This document shows, piece after piece, positions 35,075 through 44,232 of a stretch of 64,000 bases of DNA (positions within the stretch are counted from its first letter, which is position 1; each line of letters starts with the position of its first letter). The stretch lies in contig NZ_BCQR01000033.1 in NCBI RefSeq assembly GCF_001552175.1, positions 18,082 to 82,081 of the forward strand, in the 5' to 3' direction. The notes beneath the pieces were generated by a model. That model saw only the letters and a program-made list of their open reading frames with translations. It had not been told where the DNA came from and ran no database searches. A program made the position numbers and the translations under genes. The stretch is from Actinomadura kijaniata NBRC 14229 (GTDB taxonomy: Bacteria; Actinomycetota; Actinomycetes; Streptosporangiales; Streptosporangiaceae).

Positions 35075-36387
35075 GTCGGCGACACCTTCCGCGCCAGCGC
35101 CCGCGCCAGCGGATGGACGGCCGCCAGCGCCGCCGCCGGTCCGGGCCGTCGCCGCGCGACCAGCGCGGCCTGGAGCGGCACCAGCCCGAGGATCCCCGCC
35201 CCGACGGCGGCCCGCACCCGCCCGGCCCGGGGATCCCGGACCACGTGGATCTGGGCCCCACCGACGAGCACCGCATACCTCGCCGCGAGCCCCACGGCCA
35301 GCACCGCACGCGCGTTCCGCCCCCGGCCCCCGTCCAGAGCCGCACCGTCCCGCAGGCCCGCACCACCACGCCACACCGCACCACCACGCCACACCGCACC
35401 ACCACGGAGACCCGCACCACCACGGAGAGCCACACCACCACGGAGACCCGCACCATCGTGTGGAGCCACATCACCGCGCCACGCCGCACCGTCGCGTGGA
35501 GCCACATCACCGCGTAGAGCCGCACCACCGCGTAGAGCCGCACCACCGCGTAGAGCCGCACCACCGCGTGGAGCCGCACCACCGCGTGGAGCCGCACCAT
35601 CGGGTGGAGTCTCGCGGCTTGTCAGGGCCGTGCCGAAGTGGGGAGCGACGGCCGTCAGCAGGTCCAGCCCATGGGTGAGGGCAGTGGTGACACGCCGTCC
35701 GGCCCCGTTCGGAGCCGTGTCAACGTGAGGAGCGCCGGTCGTCGGCAAGGCCGCCCCGCCTCTGAGGGTGGTCGCGGTGTGATGTCTGGGACTGGTCGGG
35801 TTTGTGTCGTTGGGTGGGACTGTTCTGCGATGGAGGGCGCTGAGCGTCGCGAGGGCCGTCGCGGTGGCCGTGGTCACCAGGGCCGCCGCCGCGTCGGGGC
35901 GGCGGCCGCCGTGGACCTCGCCCCGGCTGAGGAGGGTGATCCCCAGCGTGTGGACGGCGACGGCCGCCACCGCCTCGGGGCGGGCGCCGCCCATGAGGAC
36001 GTCCAGGCCGCGCGCCGTCGCCATCGCCGCCGGGCCCAGCGGGGTGTTCTTCAGCTTCAGGTCGTAGGCCCAGACGACGGCGGCCAGCGGGACGGCGACC
36101 CGCGCGCGGCCGTGGAGCGTGGCCAGCGCCACCCCGGCGCCGGTGAGGCCCGTGGCGACGCCCAGGGCCTGCCAGGGGCGCACCCGGCCCGACGGGATCG
36201 GGCGCTCGGGACGCTCCGCGGCGTCCAGGTCCCGGTCGGCGTAGTCGTTGAGCGCCATCCCCGCCCAGTACAGGCACACCGACGCCAGGGGCAGGACCGG
36301 GCCGCGCGTCCCTCCGGCGAGGGTGTCGCCGAGCACCGTCAACGCGGCCGGGGCCCGCACCAGCTCGGCGAGGTCGCGCCCGTTCAC
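35071..36387 (-). CDS. eboC: UbiA-type prenyltransferase (EboC / SCO3242 family) with large low-complexity insert
   Basis: 438 residues, against roughly 270-290 for relatives. The first Mg-diphosphate motif is NDYADRDLD at 47-55, followed by AERPERPIPSGRV. The second region is WAYDLKLKNTPLGP at 106-119. Several membrane helices are recognisable at both ends. Residues about 187-354 are an Ala/Gly/Arg/Pro/Thr-rich insert, of which 261-352 is a hexapeptide array (RGGAAL-like). It sits between two helices (TALATLSAL before, RAVLAVGLAARYAVLVGG after), so the fold could survive with an extra loop. ATGA overlap with the upstream synthase, GTGA with the downstream isomerase. It would attach a prenyl chain, making a lipid-linked intermediate. 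The acceptor is unknown. Confidence 0.87.
   Translation of the reverse strand: MNGRDLAELVRAPAALTVLGDTLAGGTRGPVLPLASVCLYWAGMALNDYADRDLDAAERPERPIPSGRVRPWQALGVATGLTGAGVALATLHGRARVAVPLAAVVWAYDLKLKNTPLGPAAMATARGLDVLMGGARPEAVAAVAVHTLGITLLSRGEVHGGRRPDAAAALVTTATATALATLSALHRRTVPPNDTNPTSPRHHTATTLRGGAALPTTGAPHVDTAPNGAGRRVTTALTHGLDLLTAVAPHFGTALTSRETPPDGAAPRGGAAPRGGAALRGGAALRGGAALRGDVAPRDGAAWRGDVAPHDGAGLRGGVALRGGAGLRGGAVWRGGAVWRGGAGLRDGAALDGGRGRNARAVLAVGLAARYAVLVGGAQIHVVRDPRAGRVRAAVGAGILGLVPLQAALVARRRPGPAAALAAVHPLARALARKVSPT
35332..35607 (-). repeat. 18-bp tandem repeat inside eboC
   Basis: About 15 units of 18 bp. On the plus strand the cleanest part reads CGCGTAGAGCCGCACCAC repeated at about 35510-35560, grading into CGTGGAGCCGCACCACCG and CACGCCACACCGCACCAC variants. 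On the coding strand each unit gives one R-G-G-A-A-L-like hexapeptide. All units stay in frame with eboC. Plus-strand and minus-strand frames are both open, a by-product of the repeat. Confidence 0.88.
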
Positions 36388-37526
36388 CGGGCCTCCCCCA
36401 GGCCGGCGGCCCAGCGCCTCAGCGTCTCGTACTGGAGCACCAGGCGGTGCTCACCGGAGCCGACCGGATCCTTGAAGAAGAAGCCCAGCTCGGGCAGGGG
36501 GCCCGCGCCGCCCGTCTCGTGGGACCGCGCCACCAGCCGCGCCAGGTCCAGCACGAGGGGGGCCGCCAGCGCCGAGTCGCACCCCTGCCACGTGAACTGG
36601 AGCGTCATCCCCACCCCGAGGAACCCCTCGAACCGCACGTGGTCCCAGGCGGTCTTCCACTCGCCCATCGCCGGGACGTGGTCGATGTGGGTCTCCCCCT
36701 CGACCGGCCGCCCGAGGATCTCCCGCAGGGCCCGGTCCTTGGAGGCGGTCTTGCTCGCCCGCGCCGCCGGGTCGGCGAGGGTGGCCCCGTCACCGCCGCC
36801 CAGCAGGTTGGTCCCCGACCAGGCCCGCACGTCCAGGGCCCGCGCCGCGAACATCGGGGCCAGCGCCGTCTTCACCAGCGTCTCGCCGGTCTTGGCGTCG
36901 CTTCCGGCGTAGGGCACCCCGCGCTCGCGGGCGAACCGTTCCAACGCGGGCAGCCGGATGCCGGGCGAGGGCGTGAAGTCGACGTATCCGCAGCCCGCGG
37001 TGATGGCCGCGTACGCGTAGAGCGAGCTGGGCGGCAGCGGCGTCCCCGTCCGCATCGCGTTCCGCAACGCCGCGAGGTCGTCGTGTTCGGCGCGCGGCTC
37101 GCGGGGAGACTCGGTGGAGGCGACGTTGACGACCACGACGCGGTCCAGCCCGTGCCGTTCGCGGAACGCCGTGACGTCCGCGGCGAGCCGCGCCGCCTCG
37201 GTCGCCTGCCCGCCCCTCGACTCCGTGCCGGGGCGGATCTCGGCGTCCGCCGCGGCCAGCTCGTCCCGGACGGCCTCCACCAGCCGCGCGGGGATCACCC
37301 CGGCCTGCGCCAGCGCCTCCGCGCGCTTCGGCAGCGGCGTCTCCACCACGTCGTGGCCGCCGAAGACCAGCGCCGACCACGGCGCCAGCCCCGCCCCCGC
37401 GAAGTCCGGCGTCTCCGTCACGCACCCCACCGGCGGGACCAGGCCCGCCCGGAGCGCCGCGGCCCCCGCCACGGCCGTCGTCGCCACCGAACCGCGCGCG
37501 CCGACCAGCCAGATCCCGACCCCCAC
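36384..37526 (-). CDS. Inositol-3-phosphate synthase family protein, first gene of the ebo operon
   Basis: 380 residues from the GTG at 37526 (VGVGIWLVGARGSVATTAV). The NAD-binding glycine-rich start is at residue 1-15. Family blocks follow: TETPDFAGA, VVVNVASTESP, SSLYAYAAITAGCGYVDFTPSPGI, YAGSDAKTGETLVKTALAP (catalytic lysines), GTNLLGGGDGATLADPAARASKTASKDRAL and EWKTAWDHVRFEGFLG. It would cyclise glucose-6-phosphate or a relative to an inositol phosphate using internal NAD redox. This group is distinct from the housekeeping ino1. An open frame upstream of the GTG adds 54 residues of non-coding-like sequence. Its stop overlaps the eboC ATG by 4 nt. Confidence 0.85.
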   Translation of the reverse strand: MGVGIWLVGARGSVATTAVAGAAALRAGLVPPVGCVTETPDFAGAGLAPWSALVFGGHDVVETPLPKRAEALAQAGVIPARLVEAVRDELAAADAEIRPGTESRGGQATEAARLAADVTAFRERHGLDRVVVVNVASTESPREPRAEHDDLAALRNAMRTGTPLPPSSLYAYAAITAGCGYVDFTPSPGIRLPALERFARERGVPYAGSDAKTGETLVKTALAPMFAARALDVRAWSGTNLLGGGDGATLADPAARASKTASKDRALREILGRPVEGETHIDHVPAMGEWKTAWDHVRFEGFLGVGMTLQFTWQGCDSALAAPLVLDLARLVARSHETGGAGPLPELGFFFKDPVGSGEHRLVLQYETLRRWAAGLGEAR

Positions 37527-37719
37527 CGGCCACCCCCGTGGACTCAGGCCACGGCCGTCCGGCCGCGGTCCATGGTTCGCCGGGCGCGCGACGGCCCCAC
37601 CAGGAACGGCCGGGCCGTCGCACACCGCCTGTTTCCGGTGTAACTCGGAACGGTCGAACGCGGACCCGGCAAGACCGTTAGCGGCCATCCGCGGGCGGTC
37701 CCGGGTGGGAGGACGGCGA

Positions 37720-37749
37720 GAAGGCCCGCACCGGACGGTGCGGGCCTTC
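37720..37749 (-). terminator. Intrinsic-type terminator of clpC
   Basis: A 13-bp perfect stem GAAGGCCCGCACC / GGTGCGGGCCTTC with loop GGAC, starting 17 nt after the clpC stop. Very stable. No U-tract, as is common in actinobacteria. Confidence 0.8.
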
Positions 37750-37766
37750 TCGGTGGCCTCGGGCGG

Positions 37767-40280
<2,514 letters not shown>

Positions 40281-40420
40281 CTCGTCGCTCCTCACAGAGC
40301 GGTTGGGCAGAGTCCGGAACGTCCGGACCTGTCCTTCCGCATGCTAGCCCGCCCCGAGGAGGCCGCCCGGTGCACTCCCACCAGGAGACGTTCCCCAGCT
40401 AAGCGCTGTTCAGTCTCATC

Positions 40421-40449
40421 CAACTACCGCATCGGTGCGTCATGTTCCC
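40421..40449 (-). promoter_or_regulatory. Sigma-R/SigH-like promoter of clpC
   Basis: On the minus strand GGGAAC (revcomp 40444-40449) and GTTG (revcomp 40421-40424) are separated by 19 nt, close to the GGAAC/T-N18-20-GTT pattern of sigma-R/SigH promoters. It begins immediately after the proximal ClgR-type box. That leaves a 5' UTR of about 130 nt. Confidence 0.45.
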
Positions 40450-40469
40450 GCTACGCCGCAAGCGAACGG
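40449..40469 (-). promoter_or_regulatory. ClgR-type box, proximal
   Basis: The minus strand contains GTTCGCTTGCGGCGTAG: a CGC-N5-GCG core with T on the left and TA on the right, matching the actinobacterial ClgR box at all but one or two positions. It abuts the -35 of the candidate clpC promoter, the place expected of an activator. A nearly identical copy lies exactly 120 bp away. Confidence 0.6.
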
Positions 40470-40568
40470 GGCTTTTTCGCAGGTGGCCCACGGAGCACCG
40501 TGCGGATTGCCGAATGGCCCCTGTACTGCCCGTCCGCACAGATCCCATGCCCGGCGCGACCGACAAAT

Positions 40569-40589
40569 CGCTACGCCACAAGCGAACGG
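40569..40589 (-). promoter_or_regulatory. ClgR-type box, distal
   Basis: Same 21-bp element as at 40449 with a single base change inside the N5 spacer (TTGTG for TTGCG). It lies between the lsr2 terminator hairpin and the proximal box, exactly 120 bp upstream of the latter. Confidence 0.55.
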
Positions 40590-40614
40590 CCCGCCCCACA
40601 TCGGAGACGGGCCG
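40587..40614 (-). terminator. Hairpin downstream of lsr2
   Basis: CGGCCCG (40587-40593) pairs with CGGGCCG (40608-40614) across a 14-nt loop, 19 nt after the lsr2 stop. The last bases of the stem overlap the distal ClgR-type box. Confidence 0.5.
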
Positions 40615-40632
40615 CATGACCGGACCGGCGTG

Positions 40633-40962
40633 TCAGTTGGCGGCCTCGTACTGCTCGATCACGTTCTGCGGGATTCGGCCACGCTCATTGACCTTGATGC
40701 CCCGGGCCTTGGCCCAGGCGCGGATCTCGGCACTGCGCTCGCGGTTGGAACCGGTACGGGCCGCACCGCGACGACCACGGCGGGCGGTACCCGCCTTGCG
40801 CGACTTCTCCACGAACGGCTGCAGAGAATCCCGCAGCTTCTTCGCGTTGGCGCCACTGAGGTCGATCTCGTAGGAGGCGCCGTCGATCGAGAACGATACG
40901 GTCTCGTCCGCCTCGCCACCGTCGAGGTCGTCGACGAGAAGCACCTGAACCTTCTGTGCCAT
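40633..40962 (-). CDS. lsr2: Lsr2, H-NS-like nucleoid protein
   Basis: 109 residues from ATG 40962 (MAQKVQVLLVDDLDGGEADETVSFSIDG). The N-terminal beta/helix dimerisation domain is followed by an Arg/Gly linker (ARRGRRGAARTG). The C-terminal DNA-binding domain is IRAWAKARGIKVNERGRIPQNVIEQY, in which the R-G-R AT-hook-like motif (ERGRIP) enters the minor groove of A/T-rich DNA. It silences foreign genes and bridges DNA. GAAAGG lies 9 nt before the ATG. In mycobacteria it sits between lysS and clpC1. Here lysS is 6.4 kb away. Confidence 0.96.
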   Translation of the reverse strand: MAQKVQVLLVDDLDGGEADETVSFSIDGASYEIDLSGANAKKLRDSLQPFVEKSRKAGTARRGRRGAARTGSNRERSAEIRAWAKARGIKVNERGRIPQNVIEQYEAAN

Positions 40963-41007
40963 GGGGACAGACCTTTCAGCCGGAGCAAACTGCATTCGGT
41001 TGACAAA

Positions 41008-41035
41008 GATATACCGCGCTACCGAGCGATGACAA
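41008..41035 (-). promoter_or_regulatory. lsr2 promoter
   Basis: TTGTCA (revcomp 41030-41035), 16 nt, TATATC (revcomp 41008-41013): close to the vegetative consensus. It lies in one of the few A/T-rich patches of the window, about 45 nt before the lsr2 start. The A/T-rich patch could also be an Lsr2 autoregulatory site. Confidence 0.55.
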
Positions 41036-41694
41036 TTCAACACTCACGATGAACTTCCCTTCCCCCCTGGTAACTCATCGTAATCACCGGTGCGGACGAA
41101 TCTTCGAAGGGGTGCCCGGGGCACGGAGGCGGCGGGCCGTATGAATTGTCCGCCCATGCGGGCAGGGCGTTTTCGAGGGGTGACGCAGGTCACCGGGGCG
41201 CCGCCGACCAGGGGCGGGATCATGTATGGGGCCCGGGAAATGGGCCCTCGGGCCCCCTTAACGGGTGGGGCAACACCCACCACGACGCCAACGATTAACC
41301 CTGACGTAACGACACTAACCACCCTGTCGGGGCCGGTCGCGGCCGGGTGCGCCCCGGGCGCGGCCGACGCCGGAACGGCAACGGGTAACGGCGCGGGGCA
41401 GGTCACCGAAAATCCCTTGCCGCCCGTATCGAAGGCTGGCCGAAACCACGCCGCGCGCGACGGCGGGACGCTTGCGGCGTTGCCCACTCCTTTACAGGAG
41501 ATAAGTCCAGATTGTCACATCTGGTGGACGGGGCGGGGAACATCTACAGGGCCGTATCCACAGGGCCACATCCGGGCGCGGTGTTCCGCGCACCGCCGCC
41601 GAACGCCGCTTGCCCGCCTTCTCGCCCGAGGGCCGCCGCTCATCGCTTCCGGCCGTCGCCCCAACGGTTTCCAAAGGCATCCGGTTCCCCGTTC

Positions 41695-41738
41695 GGAACC
41701 CGTTCGGAGTGCCTTCGGAACCCGTTCGGAGCGCCTTC
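41695..41738. repeat. Two 22-bp tandem repeats
   Basis: Unit GGAACCCGTTCGGAG-GCCTTC occurs at 41695-41716 and 41717-41738 with one mismatch (T/C). Flanking partial copies (CCCCGTTCGGAACC before, CCCCTTCG after) suggest a small decayed array. Each unit contains a TTCGGAA-like palindromic half. Non-coding. Confidence 0.7.
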
Positions 41739-41799
41739 GGGGCCCCTTCGCGGCGGGGCGGGACGGCGCATTCCGCCCGCCGATCGGTCTTCGCCGTGA

Positions 41800-42480
41800 C
41801 TATTGCGGCGACCGCGCTTTGACAACGAGCGTTCCCGCCAGACGGTCATGAACGGCCTGACGAAGCCGGCCGTCGCCGGGCAGGCCGAAACCGCCGCGCC
41901 CCCACGAGCCCTCGAAGACGGCGGCGGCGTTCACCACCCAGAAGATTCCGGCCGCCACTCCCAGGAACGGCACCGGCCGCACCGTGATCGGCAGCGCGTA
42001 GACCGCGGCCCGCAGCACCGACCGCCCGACGCCGAGCCGGGACGGCGGCGTTCCGCCGCCCGCGTCGATGTCCATGCCGGTGCCCGTCCCGGTGCCCGCG
42101 GCGTCGCCCGGGCCGGTGGGCGGCGGCACACGAACGACCTCGACGCCCGCCACGCGCTTGCCGACCGTCCGGCCCCACAGCGCCAGTTGCACGGCCTCGT
42201 AGACCAGCAGGAGGCCCGCGACGGCCACCGGGGCGGCGACCTCCATCACGCGCCCCGGCAGCGTCTCGCGCATGACCATGACGACGGGCAGGCCGACGAC
42301 CATCGTGTCGACGATCCGCGCGAGCAGGCGCTGCCCCGGCTCGGCGAGGACCCGTTCAGCGCCGTCCGCCGCGTCCTCCACGACGGCGTCCGCGACGGTC
42401 TCCGCCGCCCCCGGACCGACTGAGGGGCCCTCGTCCGGTTCCGGCTCGTCGCGGAGAGGGGTCCCGTGTGCGGCGGTCAT
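41800..42480 (-). CDS. RDD family membrane protein
   Basis: 226 residues. An acidic N-terminus (EPEPDEGPSVGPGAAETVADAVVEDAADG) leads into an RDD domain. The first helix begins LLARIVDTMVVGLPVVMVM and carries the R...D, and the second is VAAPVAVAGLLLVYEAVQLALWGRTVGKRVAGVEVVR, the best-conserved RDD block. A Gly/Thr insert (GTGTGTGMDIDAGGG) separates it from the last helices and the ending QAVHDRLAGTLVV. Function unknown. RDD proteins have been linked to ion exchange. Paralogous to the next gene upstream. Confidence 0.83.
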   Translation of the reverse strand: MTAAHGTPLRDEPEPDEGPSVGPGAAETVADAVVEDAADGAERVLAEPGQRLLARIVDTMVVGLPVVMVMRETLPGRVMEVAAPVAVAGLLLVYEAVQLALWGRTVGKRVAGVEVVRVPPPTGPGDAAGTGTGTGMDIDAGGGTPPSRLGVGRSVLRAAVYALPITVRPVPFLGVAAGIFWVVNAAAVFEGSWGRGGFGLPGDGRLRQAVHDRLAGTLVVKARSPQ

Positions 42481-42572
42481 CGCGTCCCTCCCAGGCGCGC
42501 CGGGTCGGTGTCACCTTCCGGGGGACGGCCCCCGGACCTGATCCCAGCATCCTCCCGCGCCGGAGGTCCGGA

Positions 42573-43394
42573 TCAGAAGACCTGGGTCTGGTCCGAGTCG
42601 CCGTCGCCCTCGTGGTACTCGTCGGCCCCGACGCGCTCGTCGATCACCACGGTGCCCGCGAACCGGTCGTGCACGGCCTGGCGCAGCGGCTGGTCCCAGA
42701 TCGCCCACAGATAGGCCATCAGCGCGCCGACGCCCGCCACCAGGCACCCGTAGGCCGCATACTCCCAGACCTTCACGGCCAGCACCAGGAAGAGGAACAG
42801 GCCGACCTGGTAGCCGACGTTGTTGATCGCGGCGCGGGTGACGGCCTGCGCGGTGGTCAGCGCCTCCCCGGCCGGGTCGCGCCGCACCACGCCGACGTGC
42901 ATCAGCCGCTTGCCCAGCGTCCGGCCCCACATCGACAGCTGCACGGCCTCGTAGACGAACGGCAGCACCGCCAGCACCGCGAACAGCGTGAAGATGATCG
43001 GCCAGTTCCAGATGCCGCCCTCGGAGGCGGCCTTCTTGCCGGAGTCGCCCAGCCCGATCGCGCTCACGGTGATCGGCAGGATCAGCGCGAACCCGAACAC
43101 CGTGACCAGCAGGTTGTCCAGCAGCCGGGCCGCGGCGCGGCGGCCGACCGACGCCAGCGGCAGGTCGGCGGCGTCCCCGGAGGAGTAGTCGCCGTACTGG
43201 TCGAACGAGCCCTGCTCGGTCTGGTCGTGCCACTGCTGGGGCTGCTGCTGCCACTGCTGGGTGGCGGGCGGCTGCTGCTGCCGGGGCGGCTGCCACTGGG
43301 ATCCCTGGTAGTTGGGCGGCGGGCCGTATCCGCCCCCCGGGGCGGGGCCGCCCGGCGGCGGATACTGTCCGCCGCGGTGGGGGGAATCGCTCAT
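42573..43394 (-). CDS. RDD family membrane protein with Pro/Gln-rich N-terminus
   Basis: 273 residues. Residues 1-60 are disordered (GGQYPPPGGPAPGGGYGPPP, then Gln-rich QQQPPATQQWQQQPQQW). The RDD domain then has ASVGRRAAARLLDNLLVTVFGFALILP, FVYEAVQLSMWGRTLGKRLMHVGVVR and the closing LRQAVHDRFAGTVVID. The shared block YEAVQL-x-x-WGRT-x-GKR shows that it and the neighbouring RDD gene derive from a duplication. It ends 93 nt before that gene. Starts 3 nt after the acetyltransferase stop, so it probably shares its mRNA. Confidence 0.85.
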   Translation of the reverse strand: MSDSPHRGGQYPPPGGPAPGGGYGPPPNYQGSQWQPPRQQQPPATQQWQQQPQQWHDQTEQGSFDQYGDYSSGDAADLPLASVGRRAAARLLDNLLVTVFGFALILPITVSAIGLGDSGKKAASEGGIWNWPIIFTLFAVLAVLPFVYEAVQLSMWGRTLGKRLMHVGVVRRDPAGEALTTAQAVTRAAINNVGYQVGLFLFLVLAVKVWEYAAYGCLVAGVGALMAYLWAIWDQPLRQAVHDRFAGTVVIDERVGADEYHEGDGDSDQTQVF

Positions 43395-43397
43395 CGG

Positions 43398-43910
43398 TCA
43401 GTCCTCCAGGCGAAGCAACATGCGGGTATTGCCCAACGTATTCGGCTTGACCCGGTCCAGGTCCAGGAACTCCGCCACGCCCTCGTCGTAGGAGCGCAGC
43501 AGTTCCTCGTAGACCTCCGGGGAGACGGGCGTCCCCAGGATCGGCTCGAAGCCGTGCCGGGCGAAGAAGTCCACCTCGAACGTGAGGCAGAACACCCGTT
43601 TGACGCCGAGTTCCCGGGCCGTCTCCAGAAGTCTCGTCACTATGAGATGACCGATCCCGCGGCCGTGTTCGCCCGGCGCGACGGCGACCGAGCGCACCTC
43701 CGCCAGGTCCTCCCACATCACGTGCAGCGCCCCGCAGCCGACGACCGTGTTCCCGCGCGGGTCCTCGGCGACCCAGAACTCCTGGACGTCCTCGTACAGC
43801 GTCACGGTGGTCTTGCGCAACAGGCGGCGGCCCGTTCCGGCGTACAGCCCGATGAGCTCGGCGATCCGCCGCACGTCGGCGGTCCGCGCCCGCCTGATCA
43901 CCAGCTCCAT
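43398..43910 (-). CDS. argA: Amino-acid N-acetyltransferase, ArgA-like (GNAT)
   Basis: 170 residues. Stand-alone GNAT similar to mycobacterial Rv2747, which acetylates glutamate or glutamine to start arginine synthesis. The acetyl-CoA pyrophosphate loop is VAVAPGEHGRGIGHLIVTRLLE (Q/R-X-X-G-X-G/A type). VRSVAVAP precedes it and FARHGFEPIL closes the domain, with a C-terminal extension LRSYDEGVAEFLDLDRVKPNTLGNTRML typical of this branch. No amino-acid-kinase domain, as is usual for the short form. First gene of a possible operon with the two RDD genes. Substrate (Glu or Gln) not determined. Confidence 0.82.
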   Translation of the reverse strand: MELVIRRARTADVRRIAELIGLYAGTGRRLLRKTTVTLYEDVQEFWVAEDPRGNTVVGCGALHVMWEDLAEVRSVAVAPGEHGRGIGHLIVTRLLETARELGVKRVFCLTFEVDFFARHGFEPILGTPVSPEVYEELLRSYDEGVAEFLDLDRVKPNTLGNTRMLLRLED

Positions 43911-43978
43911 GACCAGGCGACCCTACCGAACACCGACTCTTTACCGGTCATCGGCACGCCCTTACCCCTGGTACCGGA

Positions 43979-44039
43979 CAGGTGACGCGGAGCGCGCGCC
44001 GGCGACCGCGCGGCGCTCCCCCGCACCGCGCGTCACCTG
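43979..44039. promoter_or_regulatory. 61-bp nested palindrome between argA and the NlpC/P60 gene
   Basis: CAGGTGACGCG (43979-43989) and CGCGTCACCTG (44029-44039) are exact inverted copies. Inside them GGAGCGC (43989-43995) pairs with GCGCTCC (44012-44018). The nested dyad sits 69 bp from the argA-like start and 20 bp upstream of the NlpC promoter. It could be a divergent operator, a cruciform or a transcription insulator. Confidence 0.6.
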
Positions 44040-44057
44040 CGTTTTCTCCCGTTCTGG

Positions 44058-44086
44058 TTGGCAGCGGGTCCGCACTCCGTTAATGT
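44058..44086 (+). promoter_or_regulatory. Promoter of the NlpC/P60 gene
   Basis: TTGGCA (44058-44063), 17 nt, TAATGT (44081-44086). It predicts a leader of about 140 nt, unusually long here, that contains the hairpin at 44162-44199. Confidence 0.5.
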
Positions 44087-44161
44087 CCTGCGCTGGTGTC
44101 CGCCCCGTCACCGATGACCCCCGGCGGACCAGGCGTTCCGTCGCCGTGCGACCATCCCGCA

Positions 44162-44199
44162 CGCCGGCGGGCGGGACCGCGGGTCCCGCCCGTGCCGGC
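44162..44199 (+). promoter_or_regulatory. Leader hairpin before the NlpC/P60 gene
   Basis: GGGCGGGACC (44169-44178) pairs perfectly with GGTCCCGCCC (44182-44191) over a 3-nt loop, and GCCGGC repeats on both sides can extend the stem. It ends about 20 nt before the GGAGAGGAG ribosome-binding site. I compared it with the c-di-AMP (ydaO) riboswitch found before many actinobacterial NlpC/P60 genes and did not find its conserved segments. Confidence 0.5.
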
Positions 44200-44232
44200 C
44201 GTCCCGGTGAACGGACCAGGAGAGGAGAACTC

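Larger units (their letters stand above)
40963..41799. other. Gene-free interval between RDD gene and lsr2
   Basis: About 840 bp. Open frames exist on both strands but show no codon pattern or homology I recognise. It holds the lsr2 promoter and a CCAGAT-N6-ATCTGG inverted repeat at 41507-41524. There are ATC(T/C)ACAGGGCC repeats at 41542-41567 that include one DnaA-box-like GTATCCACA, and the 22-bp tandem repeat listed separately. Confidence 0.5.

Noticed and set aside
41044..41487. Minus-strand frame of 147 codons upstream of lsr2
   Set aside because: No codon-position GC pattern, no motif, and it covers the lsr2 promoter.
41554..41562. DnaA box / replication origin
   Set aside because: A single near-match with no dnaA, dnaN or cluster of boxes. 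The flanking genes are not those of oriC.
44087..44232. c-di-AMP (ydaO) riboswitch before NlpC/P60
   Set aside because: The conserved segments of the aptamer are not found. Only a simple GC hairpin is seen.
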